A stretch of 64,000 nucleotides of DNA from JAGOFO01 sp964522105 (GCA_964522105.1 CAZFVA010000001.1:1-64000), one strand, 5' to 3'. Positions 34,573 through 44,990 are shown, counted from the stretch's first letter. Translations and numbers: made by a program. The notes: generated from the sequence alone by a model not told the origin.

Positions 34573-36771
34573 TCACCGGGCAGGCCGCGTACGCTTCGTG
34601 ATACCTGAATTCTTCAAGACGTGTTCAATCAACACAACCGCATCGTCCAGTTCGGCCGCAGTCAGTACCGGCAGGTGGCCGGCAAGAACTGTCACGTACT
34701 GCCAGGCGACCGATTCAAGCGCGTCAGCAGCATCGGGGAACGACAGACCGGCCCTGCGGGCAAATTCAAGCTGGGTCTCGCCGATCATCCTGGAAAAACC
34801 ACGGCGCCCAAGCATCCGTTTGACAGCACGGTAATGAATTGCACCTGACACACGACCGGGCAGATTGCCACGCCCGCGAAGCCGGGGGATCAGACGCCTT
34901 GCCACAGCCACGGCCACGATGACAAGCAACGGTATTCCAAATATCTTTTCCCACGGCAGATGTTTAAGGCGTTTCGCGATCTTTCGCATATCAGAAATAT
35001 TGATACTGTCACCGAAAGCCGAGCCGTTTTCCTTTTTGATTTTCAGGATTTCAGACAGAAACTCCATCTGCTTTTCAAGGTCATATTCAATGACCCATCT
35101 GTACCACGCCAGCTTCGTGGCATCGATAGCTTCCGAAATTCCGGCCAGCAGGCTCTTGGACAGACGCTCGTTGAACGCTGATGGCGGGGTCGGATCGAAC
35201 ACGGCCCAGCCCTGCCCCGGGAAATAGACTTCAACCCATGAATGAGCATCCGATTTCCGTAACGCAACGTAACCGCCGTAGTCGTTCCTGACGCCACCAT
35301 AAAAACCGTTAACAATCCTTGCCGGAATACCAAGAACGCGGAGCATCACGACCATGCCCGACGCAAAATACTCGCAGTGGCCGGTCTTGTTGCGCAGCAG
35401 GAAGTCGGCCAGCGGATCGGTGTTTCCGTGAACCGAGCTAAGCGAATATGCCCATCCGGACCGCAGGCGCGTTTCAATCCCCTTTGCCTTGTCATACGGA
35501 TTTTCAAGGCCGGCAGTCATTGAAAGGGCCAGCTCTTTGACGCCACTTTCCTGAACAGGGACGGGCAGATAGACATCGCGGATATCGGCCGGGTAGTCGG
35601 TGCCGGCGGCCTTGAGCAATGTCGGCTTGTCGACCGGGAGAGTCGACTCGACCGTATAAATAATGGCTACGGCATCGGGACCGGTCAGTGTGACATCGCC
35701 CGCAGAATCCGAATAAAAACGCCACTTTTCGGGCCGCAACGCATCAAGCGTCCCGGATGGCTGCCTGAATCCACTGATCGACGTCAACCCGAAAAGAACC
35801 CTCGGATTGCCTGACATCGGTTCAAGATACACGTCCATCATGGCGACAGTCCGGCCATCCAGCGGCCCCGAAAAATCGGGTGAACGCAACAACCCGCCTG
35901 TGCTGGTCGTGAATTGACCGCGCCGTGATGTCGTCTTGCGCCAGGAACGACCGTCATACGTATCAAGGCTCTGCCCCTTGAAACGTAAAGGCACCATCAA
36001 GGCACTGGAAGGCTTTGCTCGCCTGAAATCGACGCGGATAACGACCTGCGGGTCTTCAAATATGTTGCCGAAATCCCCAAGCGTGACTTCATCAGAAAAG
36101 CCGGTCATTGCCATCTGATTGCGTTGCTGTTTAGCAAAGAAACCGAGGCCCAGGCGGGGAAACAGAAAGAAGAAAACTATACCGGCCAGAAAGACGGCCG
36201 TCGTAATCGCAAGCGTAATCAGGACAAACCTTCGCTTGATGATGCCGCGACCAGCCATGAAGGCAGCCGGATCAACATCTTCACCTGCGGCCGCAGCTTT
36301 GCTGGCTGTCAATTCCATACCCTGCCGCAGGTTATTAAGCATCAGGCCGAAGACAAGGAATACAATGAACGGGAACATCAGAAGACCGAACGAAATTGAC
36401 GGGTTAACTACAGCGGCAGCCATTACTGAAAGGAAAGACAACGCGTACATCTGCATGAAGTCGGTCCACGACCGAAGAAAAATTGATTTAAGACTTGTAA
36501 GGAAAATGGCAAAAACGATCGCCCAGAAAAGATAGTCGGTGCTGATGAACGCCATGTAGGCTGCTGCGACACCGGCGATGACGGCGACCACGCCCGCAAC
36601 AGGACCGGAATGTTTGAAAATCAGACGCCGCCACGCGAAGACGCCGACCAGCGGAATTGCAAACGACGGCACAACAACCAGCAGATTAAATTCGCCGGAA
36701 AGAAACAGCGAGGCAAACCCTGTCCAGATGACGGCAGCGGTAACCAGTCTGTGGAGCAGGTCAAATCTCAT
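34573..36771 (-). CDS. TgpA-like membrane transglutaminase-fold protein
   Basis: 732 residues. Six or more hydrophobic helices at the N-terminus (DUF3488 region, about 1-200), a periplasmic stretch, and a transglutaminase-like domain with the full catalytic triad: Cys466 in TGHCEYFASG, His510 in DAHSWVEVYFPG and the Asp in AVFDPTP. A further membrane helix (about 610-630) precedes a cytoplasmic C-terminal DUF4129-like segment. This is the TgpA architecture; in Pseudomonas TgpA is essential, but its substrate is unknown. It is the third gene of the MoxR-DUF58-TgpA set. ATG 36771 follows AGGA. Confidence 0.9.
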   Translation of the reverse strand: MRFDLLHRLVTAAVIWTGFASLFLSGEFNLLVVVPSFAIPLVGVFAWRRLIFKHSGPVAGVVAVIAGVAAAYMAFISTDYLFWAIVFAIFLTSLKSIFLRSWTDFMQMYALSFLSVMAAAVVNPSISFGLLMFPFIVFLVFGLMLNNLRQGMELTASKAAAAGEDVDPAAFMAGRGIIKRRFVLITLAITTAVFLAGIVFFFLFPRLGLGFFAKQQRNQMAMTGFSDEVTLGDFGNIFEDPQVVIRVDFRRAKPSSALMVPLRFKGQSLDTYDGRSWRKTTSRRGQFTTSTGGLLRSPDFSGPLDGRTVAMMDVYLEPMSGNPRVLFGLTSISGFRQPSGTLDALRPEKWRFYSDSAGDVTLTGPDAVAIIYTVESTLPVDKPTLLKAAGTDYPADIRDVYLPVPVQESGVKELALSMTAGLENPYDKAKGIETRLRSGWAYSLSSVHGNTDPLADFLLRNKTGHCEYFASGMVVMLRVLGIPARIVNGFYGGVRNDYGGYVALRKSDAHSWVEVYFPGQGWAVFDPTPPSAFNERLSKSLLAGISEAIDATKLAWYRWVIEYDLEKQMEFLSEILKIKKENGSAFGDSINISDMRKIAKRLKHLPWEKIFGIPLLVIVAVAVARRLIPRLRGRGNLPGRVSGAIHYRAVKRMLGRRGFSRMIGETQLEFARRAGLSFPDAADALESVAWQYVTVLAGHLPVLTAAELDDAVVLIEHVLKNSGITKRTRPAR

Positions 36772-36819
36772 GAGCACATCCTGCTGTCGAAATGGCCGAC
36801 AGTAAGCCGGAACCGGAAA

Positions 36820-37857
36820 TCACGGCCTGATCCATATAACCGACCGCGGGTTCGTACTTCCAAGCGTGGCCCGCAGGGGAATTTCTTCCCCGGGTGGATT
36901 CAATTCAAGGATTGGAACGACCGCCAGATAATCCAGAATCCTGTCAATCTGGGCACTTCCGGTACCTGGCGATACCAGGTCAAACGACGACGCGATACCG
37001 ACAACCCTGCCCTGCTGCAGCAGATGCACGGCGACGGAAGCCGCCTTTTCAATCGCCATTTCGGCCCTTGAAAGACCTTCTTCCCCGCCCGGATTGATGT
37101 TCAATAATGCGATTATGACTTCACGATTACCGGTCTGCTCGAACTCCCTGACGATAAGCTCGCCGCGCCCGGCAGAAAGCTTATGGCTGATGTTTTTCGG
37201 GTTATCACCGACACGGAAATCGCGCACACCAAAGAATTCAAAACCTCGCCCGGCAGTCGGCAAACTTTCGTCTTCGCCCTCGGCGCCAACCGGAATCCGG
37301 ATTTCACGCAACGGATGAACCCGGGGATGAACTATAAAAGTCTCTTTCAAAAGGGAAACTGCCGATTTCCTGAAAAATGAAAACGGAAATCCGGTGGAAG
37401 CGACCATGCCGTGAATCTTATATTCACCGCGCCGGGGAAATGTGACACTTGCCGGGCCGCTGTGGACCGACCCCGGCGCCAGTTCCAGAAAACGGGCAGG
37501 CTCGGACTTGATATCGTCGCCTTCAAACAACGGCCAGACTTCCAGGCCAAAAGAAGAAACGTGTCTGTGGGTGTTTTCGGCTGACAACAGAAATGAAACG
37601 GGACGCATGGCCTGCGGACGGATTCGCGGCATTCTGGCCGTCAGGATTGACCTGATGTTCACTTCAGAAAGAAAACCGCTGATTATTATCAGACCAAGCG
37701 AAAGACCAAAAACAAGATAAAGTAAGTTATTTCCTGTATTTACTGCGGCAAGACCAAGACCGATCGATATAAAAAAAACGACCTTGCCTTCGCGGGTAAA
37801 GGAAAGCTTGCGGGGAAAAAAATCCGATTTCCAGAAGAAACCACGGACTCGACTCAT
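36820..37857 (-). CDS. DUF58 domain-containing membrane protein
   Basis: 345 residues with two close N-terminal membrane helices (about 26-62) and a soluble domain in which DUF58 is recognised by FEFFGVRDFRVGDNPKNIS and WKxS-like following residues, plus a vWA-like end (EVIIALLNINPGG). DUF58 proteins are encoded with MoxR ATPases and transglutaminase-like proteins, as here; the set is thought to act on the envelope but its mechanism is not settled. The gene starts 13 bases after the MoxR stop and is followed 48 bases later by the TgpA-like gene, indicating an operon. Confidence 0.88.
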   Translation of the reverse strand: MSRVRGFFWKSDFFPRKLSFTREGKVVFFISIGLGLAAVNTGNNLLYLVFGLSLGLIIISGFLSEVNIRSILTARMPRIRPQAMRPVSFLLSAENTHRHVSSFGLEVWPLFEGDDIKSEPARFLELAPGSVHSGPASVTFPRRGEYKIHGMVASTGFPFSFFRKSAVSLLKETFIVHPRVHPLREIRIPVGAEGEDESLPTAGRGFEFFGVRDFRVGDNPKNISHKLSAGRGELIVREFEQTGNREVIIALLNINPGGEEGLSRAEMAIEKAASVAVHLLQQGRVVGIASSFDLVSPGTGSAQIDRILDYLAVVPILELNPPGEEIPLRATLGSTNPRSVIWIRP

Positions 37858-37870
37858 ATCAGCCCCGACA

Positions 37871-38836
37871 TCAATCCCCGGGCACAGGCGTTGACGCCAT
37901 TATGTCAGCCAGAATTGCTGCAGCTTCGCCCGATGCGGACACGCCACCAGCGCCATGACCGCGCAGAACGACCCTGTGGGCGCACACCGGAATAAACATG
38001 GATTTGACGTCGTCGGCGACGCAGAAACTGCGGCCCCCAAGGACAGCGACGGCCCTTGCGGCAGAAACCAGATTGACGACCCCGCGGGTGGAAACGCCAA
38101 GCTCAAGCAGATCAGACCTGCGGGTGCGGCTTGTAAGTTCAAGCAGATAATCCATCAGAAAAGCGGGAACTTCGACCGATGTGGCCGCCGCCTGCGCCGC
38201 TGCAACGTCTGCCGGCGTGACTGCCGCCTGGATGCTTGTGTCTTCTGAAAATCCCTGAGCCTGTGCAATCCTTCGCTCGGCATCGCGGTCAGGATAACCA
38301 ATATTCAGGCGCATCAGAAACCGGTCAAGCTGCGATTCCGGCAGCGGATAAGTACCTGAATGTTCATGCGGATTCTGTGTCGCCACAACGAAGAACGGGT
38401 CAGGCAAATTTCTGGTTTCAGAATCAACAGTTACCTGACGCTCGCTCATTGCTTCAAGCAGCGCGCTCTGCGTTCTTGGACTGGCACGGTTGATTTCGTC
38501 AGCCAGAAGAACGTTCGCGAACACCGGGCCGGGGTGAAAACTGAATCTTTCGTCCCTGGCGGAATAGACACTGATGCCGGTGATATCTGACGGCAGAAGG
38601 TCCGACGTGAACTGCACCCGCGAAAAACGACCACCGATCGAAGCGGCCAGTGCTTTTGCCAGCACTGTTTTTCCTGCGCCGGGGACGTCCTCGAGCAGAA
38701 CATGACCACGCGCCAGCAAAGCCGTCACGGCGTTCTTCAAGACTTCGTCCTTGCCAAGGAAGACCGTTCCAACGCTGGCAATTATTTTTCCAGCGGTAGC
38801 TGCCGCGGCCTCGATGGCCTGTCGATCACTGTTCAT
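37871..38836 (-). CDS. MoxR-family AAA+ ATPase
   Basis: 321 residues. AAA+ features: Walker A EDVPGAGKTVLAKALA, Walker B VLLADEINRASPRTQSALLE, sensor 1 FFVVATQNPHEHSGTYPLPE and the arginine-rich QLDRFLMRL. MoxR ATPases act as chaperones that mature or activate partner proteins, often vWA/DUF58 proteins. First of the three-gene set with the DUF58 and TgpA-like genes. ATG 38836 gives the usual N-terminus; an open extension of ten codons lacks a better ribosome binding site. Confidence 0.93.
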   Translation of the reverse strand: MNSDRQAIEAAAATAGKIIASVGTVFLGKDEVLKNAVTALLARGHVLLEDVPGAGKTVLAKALAASIGGRFSRVQFTSDLLPSDITGISVYSARDERFSFHPGPVFANVLLADEINRASPRTQSALLEAMSERQVTVDSETRNLPDPFFVVATQNPHEHSGTYPLPESQLDRFLMRLNIGYPDRDAERRIAQAQGFSEDTSIQAAVTPADVAAAQAAATSVEVPAFLMDYLLELTSRTRRSDLLELGVSTRGVVNLVSAARAVAVLGGRSFCVADDVKSMFIPVCAHRVVLRGHGAGGVSASGEAAAILADIMASTPVPGD

Positions 38837-38929
38837 ATCATTCCCGCGCACATTTGTTTCCCGCATAGTCTGTCACCCGCATCGCCTGGAAAATCACATG
38901 TTCACTTCAAGTGCATCAAATCTGAACTT

Positions 38930-41233
38930 TCACAGGTCACTGATAAAGCTGCGCATCTGCTTCAGCACATACTTTGAACATGATATCTGCGGCATGAACC
39001 CGCAGTCTTTATCTGTGGAAGAAATCCTAAACATTCCGGGCTTCTGCGATGCAACTTCCTTGAAGCCGGCCAACGCTTCCTGATCCATCAGACTTTCGGG
39101 CAGAAACCACAGAACTGGCTTGTTGACTTCAAGAGGTACAAACCTGACTTCCGGTTTCGACAGCTCCTGACTTGCAGTCTGAAGGCGGCGACTGCTGAAG
39201 TTGATCTGCAGGGCCCTGCGCACATCCTTCATGTTACCGGCCATCGACGGGGCCAGCGCCCTGCGCATATACAGGTCAATCGCCTCGGTCCTGAACAGAT
39301 CAATCTGCTTGAACAGATCGGCCGCAATATCACCGAAAGGCAACGGCAGACTGCGAATTCTGGACGCCTCGAGACTGGTCAGATTGCCCGGCAGAGGCGC
39401 AGAAATTGTTATGACACCGGCAATCCTGTAAGGCACCTGGAAAGCCAGCCAATGGGCCGCAGTTCCACCAAGACCGTCCGAAACCAGAACGACCTTGTCA
39501 CTGTGAAAACCCTCAACAAAACAATCAAATTCCTGAGGCGTCAAGACGACTTTTTCATCCCCGGAAACGCCGGTTGGCTCGACATAGGCGACAATCGCGT
39601 TTCTGGAAAGCTCGTCCATCCAGGGTCGCGCCCACGAAGAATCCATACCCGGTCCACCAGGAAGCGCCAGCAGCAGCGGGCCCTTTGTCCCAAGCCCGGC
39701 AGCCCGGAAAGCGCCACACGAAACAATACCGGAAGACTTATAAGTTTTCGGTGCCGGAATCGGCGTATAAGCTGCATCAAGAGGCTGCGACGTCATGCCG
39801 AGCAGCGCCAGAGCCTTCATGGCCTCGACACCTTTCACCTGACCCGAAGATCCTGTGGCAATCTTACGAAGGACCTGGACCGAATCCTGAGTTCCAATAT
39901 AACCAAGAATCCTGACAGCTTCGGCTGCTATCGTTGCCTCTTCGTACTGGGCCATTCGTCTTAAAAGCGGTTCAGCCCCGAAATCACCCAGCAACCACAG
40001 AATACCAAGAGCCGCTGCCCTGCTGGAACGATTGGGATCGGTCTCGGCCACGGTCCGGACAGCCCCGGAAAACACCAGCGACTTCCGGCTTCGAATAAGG
40101 TCAAGGGCACGTTCGCGGATGCGATCATCATTGTCAGTCAATGCAAGTTCAACAACGTCCTTGATTTCTTCCACAGGATACGAGGACAGGGCATCAAGAA
40201 TCTGCTCACGCGGTATTCCCAGACTGTCTTTACTGTTTTCGCCGTTGATAAACCCGGACTTAAGAACTGTAAGGGCGGTCAGTGACTGATTTCTGGAAAA
40301 GAAATCAAGGGCAAAGTTACGTATTTCCCTGGACTTATCCCGGAGCAGCGGCAGAACATGAATCTGCGCCTGACTGCCATAAATTGAAAGACAGTTCATC
40401 AACTTGCCTGATTTTCCCGAAAAGGCCCGTGCGGCCTTAATCATCGTAATCAGGGCATCATCCCCGGACTCGGCCATGACGCGGCAGGCAAGCTCGAACT
40501 GACCGGGGGTTTCAAGGGCGTTCAACAGGTGCGGGTAAGAATTGGCCCCGCCGAAACGCGCAATCGCTTCAAGCAGGACGTCGGCCAGAGCCTTTTCTTC
40601 CTTACCCTTTTCGCGATCATATGCTTTGACCAGACAGGTCAGCCCTTTTTCAGGTCTGACTGTCGAAATCAGCGATGCCGCGCCGGTGCGAACAACTATC
40701 GAACCCCTGTCAACAAAGGCACATGCGGCTTCGGCGCCCTCGATATTGAAGGCCATCTTCAGCGAAGCCATCGTTTCAATTACAAGATTTTCGGCATCCC
40801 GTGATGAATCAGGATCCGGCACCCACTTCAGGATTCCGGCCACCGCCTTGTCCATTGCACTGCAGCGCATCGTATCGGGATATCTTTTCAGCACTCCGGA
40901 GACCCAGGCTGGATACGGCCGGGCAACAAGCGTCGCAGCAAAAGTACACCCGACGGAACCGTAGGCCGTTGCAAGGTCAAGAAGCCTGCGTGCAACATCT
41001 GCGTCATTGCTGTACTTCGCGACAACCTTTGTGACGGCCGCGGCACCCGCTTCAAACAGATCCGGTCTTGATTTCAAGTATTCAAGCGCCTGGTCGTATT
41101 CGTCACCCATGGCCAGGGCAGCCGAATCTACGGCGGTCTGCAACTGTGGCGGTGCACCTGCGGCAGTGGCGGCACTGGCAGCAACTGAAAACAGACAGAT
41201 GGAAACGGTAATAAGAATCCCGGATATCTTCAT
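38930..41233 (-). CDS. Secreted HEAT-repeat protein with degenerate alpha/beta-hydrolase domain
   Basis: 767 residues. A signal peptide (about 1-24, ending SAATAA) is followed by about 450 residues of HEAT-like helical repeats (ALGILWLLGDFGAEPLLRRM, AVRILGYIGTQDSVQVLRKI). From about 515 an alpha/beta-hydrolase fold is visible: LLLALPGGPGMDSSW at 520-534 looks like an oxyanion region. The nucleophile elbow reads SDGLGG (about 585-590), with Gly where Ser should be, and the usual late His in a GHxP-like block is replaced (CGFMPQ). It appears to be a non-catalytic binding domain. ATG 41233 gives the signal peptide and follows GGAG. Function unknown; likely periplasmic or surface-associated. Confidence 0.75.
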   Translation of the reverse strand: MKISGILITVSICLFSVAASAATAAGAPPQLQTAVDSAALAMGDEYDQALEYLKSRPDLFEAGAAAVTKVVAKYSNDADVARRLLDLATAYGSVGCTFAATLVARPYPAWVSGVLKRYPDTMRCSAMDKAVAGILKWVPDPDSSRDAENLVIETMASLKMAFNIEGAEAACAFVDRGSIVVRTGAASLISTVRPEKGLTCLVKAYDREKGKEEKALADVLLEAIARFGGANSYPHLLNALETPGQFELACRVMAESGDDALITMIKAARAFSGKSGKLMNCLSIYGSQAQIHVLPLLRDKSREIRNFALDFFSRNQSLTALTVLKSGFINGENSKDSLGIPREQILDALSSYPVEEIKDVVELALTDNDDRIRERALDLIRSRKSLVFSGAVRTVAETDPNRSSRAAALGILWLLGDFGAEPLLRRMAQYEEATIAAEAVRILGYIGTQDSVQVLRKIATGSSGQVKGVEAMKALALLGMTSQPLDAAYTPIPAPKTYKSSGIVSCGAFRAAGLGTKGPLLLALPGGPGMDSSWARPWMDELSRNAIVAYVEPTGVSGDEKVVLTPQEFDCFVEGFHSDKVVLVSDGLGGTAAHWLAFQVPYRIAGVITISAPLPGNLTSLEASRIRSLPLPFGDIAADLFKQIDLFRTEAIDLYMRRALAPSMAGNMKDVRRALQINFSSRRLQTASQELSKPEVRFVPLEVNKPVLWFLPESLMDQEALAGFKEVASQKPGMFRISSTDKDCGFMPQISCSKYVLKQMRSFISDL

Positions 41234-41328
41234 CTGACACTCCGCCTGAAACAACATGTAGAAGGCCACGGAACCTGCTGCCGGACATTGTAACATATGA
41301 CTTTCAAGGTCGGGCACTTCAGTGTGGA

Positions 41329-44300
41329 TTAGAAGAAACTGGCCAGGTCGACGGAAAATGTCTCGCGGGAATTGAAACCGAGCGATCGGTAATCAAAATT
41401 GCTGATGTCGAACCCGGGTGCCCTTGAACAGGTCATGTTCATTCTTTTCAAGCCGGTCGGAACTGGATTGTACCCTGATATCCTTGCGAAATCGGGCAAT
41501 TCGACGCTGCTTGAACGCCCGCTGGAAGTAATCTGCCAGAACGGCAAACCGATCAACCCGGACAATACTGCCTGGCAGTGCGTGGCGTCCCATGGCAAAC
41601 CGGAAGCCCAGGCGATATCACGCCCGTTCCACGGTTGGTTTTCAGCCGGGACAGCTATGGTTGGAAAACCGGCAAACGACGAAAGGTCGGTAATCCGGGA
41701 TGAAACCAGAACGACATAATCGTCACCTTCAGGCACGAATCCGCCGGCACCGTCAGCAAATGCAACACCGCCGGTAATCTTGTAATCCGAAGACCCTGCA
41801 GGCGAAACATCGGTAAATTCGAAACAGTCAAATCTGAAGACCGAGCTGCCGTCACCATAGAAAAGAACGTCGCAGTCACCAAGCACAACTATTCCGCGAA
41901 TCGTTGATGACGTCGGGGCTTTCAACACAAAGACGTTGTCATCCCGAATCGAAATAACACGTCCATTTTCACCGGCCGCCCACACCATGTCCGGTGTCAG
42001 ACCGGCAACTGCAAGCAGGTCTTCCGCGACCGGCCTGACGGCCGACAAAGGCTGACCGGAAAACCCATTTACAACTATACCGTCTGGACCGACAGCAAAA
42101 ATTCTGCCGTCCGGGAAGCGCCGAACGGCCCTGACGTCCGAACCGGAAGGCATTGATTCTACTCGGATTAACTCACCGACCCGGTTTATCAGCATCGGAC
42201 CGGCGGCAATGCTCATCAGGTCTGGACTTTCACCGTCCATGTCATACAGTTCCGCCAGGAAACCGGTTTCAACGCGGGTTACCACCTGATCTTTGACGAT
42301 TGTGATTCTTCCGCGCGGACCGACGGCCGCAAAATCATCCGGCGACGCACCAAGTACGTCGTTGACCCTGCCATTCAAACTTACCTGACCGGCGACAAGC
42401 TGCACCCCGTCATAAATCCACGTTCTTCCCGACTCGTCTACAGCCATGGCCTGTCCATCGTCCATCATGTGGAAGGCAGCGAACGAACCGGTCAGCGCCG
42501 TCGGCGTGACCGTCAGGGCGCCCGGATCCCCGGCAAGCAGAGCACCATCCATGGCAGGGATAACATCAAAGGCCTGGACAACCGAATATGGCATTCCGTT
42601 CGGTTCCTTTGAAGAAACGGTCACATACAGGTCAAAGCCGTCACCGGCAAGATCGGTCTGTCCATCGCCATCCCAGCGGTCAGGCATGTGCGCGAAAATC
42701 TCGGCCGAGCCATCGAAAGCACCGCGCGACGGCAGCGGGAAATACCCGTCAGTACCAAGATGCCAGCCACCTGAAAAACGCGGTTCCCAGACGCCGGAAG
42801 CGTACGAAGGGATGCCGGTTATACCGAACCGCACGACCGACTCGGTTGGAATATCAAGGGAAACAAGGACTTCGGCAGCCTGGTCATCCTGACAGCGGAC
42901 ATGACGACGCACGCCCATCCTGATCGGGTATCCCTCGGCAGCACCGATTTCCTGAACCATCAGGCGGCAGAAGATCGCGAACTCGCCGGACCTGGCAGTC
43001 ATCGAAAAGCGTCCGTGGGAATCGGGGCGGTTTTGCGCGGGAATAGTAGTCAGGTATGAATACATTGAATTTGACGACGGGAAACACTCGACCCAGGCAG
43101 TTCCGTCAAGCCACTGCGGCTTGATGAAATATTTGTTGTAATCGGTGACACGGCCGTCCACAACGCAAGGCGTAGTCGGCTCGCCCGGGGGCGGTTCAGA
43201 CGGATTTTCAGGTGAAGGAGCACTTGAAATCGTCAACGTGGCGTTTCGGCCGTCAAAATCAACGAAAGTAGCGGCAGTAAACATATCTGCAGCCGCAGAA
43301 ACGTTCAACGGACCGTCAAGCCCGACATCGGAAAATGTAATCTGACCCCTGTCATCGGTCCTTCCCTGCCACGGGGTATGCAGATCACTGCCAACTATAA
43401 CCCATGCGCCTGGCACCCTTCCGCCTGTTGAACCGTTGAAAACACTGACGTTCAATGTGCCGTCAACAGGCGGTCCCCACACACCGCCACCGTAAATATA
43501 AGGATCATAGAATCTGAAGCCATCCTGAAGCATCGCCCCGCCGGTCCCGAGTGTCATGACGAATGACGGACCCGCAACTTCCGACCGGGGTGTCCTGACC
43601 GTTATCTCGAAATCAGAAACATGCTGCAAATCAGTCGCTTCAAGAGACCCGAAATAGACCTTGTTCACACCTGACAGGCCGAATCCCCTGATGGCAACCA
43701 GTGAACCACCCGACCAGGACGCGTCAGGCGGGACCGTTTCAAATATCCCCATCGTTCCGCCGTCAGCACCCAGGTAAAAGAAACCTGAATCAAGGCGGGC
43801 AACCCCGAAACCGTATGAAACGACTACGTCTGCCGAACCGGGGGTACCGGGCGGGGTAATGACATCCAGAACAGTTTCAGATACATACTTTACCTGGGTG
43901 CAAGGCAGCGCACCTATCCTGACACCCATACCGGGCCTGAATCCATGACCGATAATACTGATTTTTGACCCGCCGACTGAAGCGCCACGAGCCGGCGTAC
44001 ACGCCTGCACACCCACATCCGGAAGTTGCGGACCGCTGTCAACATACAGATAGGTGAACGCATTTTTGGCGCGGACATCGCCTGTGGCGGACAGAAGGCG
44101 TACATCAGCAGTAAAGGAGCCGTCGGGGGCGACCTGACCGGACCCGGCTTCACCGGGCGGCGTCACTGCAAGGATTTCAGAGTCACTGACGACCGTAGAT
44201 GCGACGACCGACCTGCCGCCTATGAAAACGGACGGGTTTGAATAAAAACCGCGACCGCGAATTATGACAGGAGTGCCACCCGAAGAAGGCCCTGACGAAG

Positions 44301-44892
44301 GATCGATGGAATCTAACGCCAGCGAAGATTCATAAATAAACTTTACCGGACTGACGGCGACACGCCCCCGGTTATCAGTCGCGCGGACATCAACCGGCCC
44401 TGCCCCGCCGGGCGGCGCCACACAGTTCAGCAGACCGGGGGAAATCACAAAAACGGATGGACTGCGAGACCGCCCGAACCACACCGACACAGAATCGTCA
44501 AAACCACTGCCGGTTAATGTCACCATAGTCGAACCGGTCGAGCTGCCGGAGACGGGATCGATGGTCAAAATCGTCAGTTCGCCAACATTAATATCCTGCA
44601 GACCGAGGTCCGACGCCGACACTTCCGCGTCCACCCCGATGTCATAACCGCCGAATGCGTCCTGGATATCTGCCTGTGCATCGCCGGAATTATCGTCATC
44701 GGTTGACTGATCCGCCAACACATCAACGCCGGACATTGAGTCAACAATCTGAATTAAATCCGAGGGGTTAACGCCCGCATCATCACACGCGACAAGCCAC
44801 CCGCCGCATAAGACAGCGCACAGTCCCGCAAAGCGGATACGGGACCCGGGTATTGTTGCGAGCAGGACGCCCATGAAATGACCCACGAACAT
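41329..44892 (-). CDS. Large TIG/IPT-repeat lipoprotein
   Basis: 1187 residues. Lipoprotein signal ending LVAC (lipid Cys near 36), an Asp-rich linker, then four TIG/IPT immunoglobulin-like repeats (about 110-470; PVSGSSTGSTMVTLTGSGF, PSSGPSSGGTPVIIRGRGF, PARGASVGGSKISIIGHGF, PPDASWSGGSLVAIRGFGL). A carboxypeptidase-regulatory-like fold follows (about 475-560, VPGAWVIVGSD). The rest includes a region with repeated short strands that resembles a beta-propeller (about 800-1010). No enzyme domain is recognised. It is probably a surface-exposed binding or adhesion protein. The first in-frame ATG is 44892; ATG 44874 is an equally good start before the hydrophobic stretch. Confidence 0.78.
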   Translation of the reverse strand: MFVGHFMGVLLATIPGSRIRFAGLCAVLCGGWLVACDDAGVNPSDLIQIVDSMSGVDVLADQSTDDDNSGDAQADIQDAFGGYDIGVDAEVSASDLGLQDINVGELTILTIDPVSGSSTGSTMVTLTGSGFDDSVSVWFGRSRSPSVFVISPGLLNCVAPPGGAGPVDVRATDNRGRVAVSPVKFIYESSLALDSIDPSSGPSSGGTPVIIRGRGFYSNPSVFIGGRSVVASTVVSDSEILAVTPPGEAGSGQVAPDGSFTADVRLLSATGDVRAKNAFTYLYVDSGPQLPDVGVQACTPARGASVGGSKISIIGHGFRPGMGVRIGALPCTQVKYVSETVLDVITPPGTPGSADVVVSYGFGVARLDSGFFYLGADGGTMGIFETVPPDASWSGGSLVAIRGFGLSGVNKVYFGSLEATDLQHVSDFEITVRTPRSEVAGPSFVMTLGTGGAMLQDGFRFYDPYIYGGGVWGPPVDGTLNVSVFNGSTGGRVPGAWVIVGSDLHTPWQGRTDDRGQITFSDVGLDGPLNVSAAADMFTAATFVDFDGRNATLTISSAPSPENPSEPPPGEPTTPCVVDGRVTDYNKYFIKPQWLDGTAWVECFPSSNSMYSYLTTIPAQNRPDSHGRFSMTARSGEFAIFCRLMVQEIGAAEGYPIRMGVRRHVRCQDDQAAEVLVSLDIPTESVVRFGITGIPSYASGVWEPRFSGGWHLGTDGYFPLPSRGAFDGSAEIFAHMPDRWDGDGQTDLAGDGFDLYVTVSSKEPNGMPYSVVQAFDVIPAMDGALLAGDPGALTVTPTALTGSFAAFHMMDDGQAMAVDESGRTWIYDGVQLVAGQVSLNGRVNDVLGASPDDFAAVGPRGRITIVKDQVVTRVETGFLAELYDMDGESPDLMSIAAGPMLINRVGELIRVESMPSGSDVRAVRRFPDGRIFAVGPDGIVVNGFSGQPLSAVRPVAEDLLAVAGLTPDMVWAAGENGRVISIRDDNVFVLKAPTSSTIRGIVVLGDCDVLFYGDGSSVFRFDCFEFTDVSPAGSSDYKITGGVAFADGAGGFVPEGDDYVVLVSSRITDLSSFAGFPTIAVPAENQPWNGRDIAWASGLPWDATHCQAVLSGLIGLPFWQITSSGRSSSVELPDFARISGYNPVPTGLKRMNMTCSRAPGFDISNFDYRSLGFNSRETFSVDLASFF

Positions 44893-44961
44893 GACAAATG
44901 TATTCTATCAACTTTCAAACGTTCACCGTACAAATCCAACGCACTTTCACACAAATTTTCC

Positions 44962-44990
44962 TTGCATTCAGCATAAGTTACCATTAATAT
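44962..44990 (+). promoter_or_regulatory. Possible promoter of the first Cys-rich lipoprotein gene
   Basis: TTGCAT (44962-44967) and TAATAT (44985-44990) with a 17-base spacer in an AT-rich stretch, 57 bases before the ATG at 45047. The -35 is weak. Confidence 0.35.
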
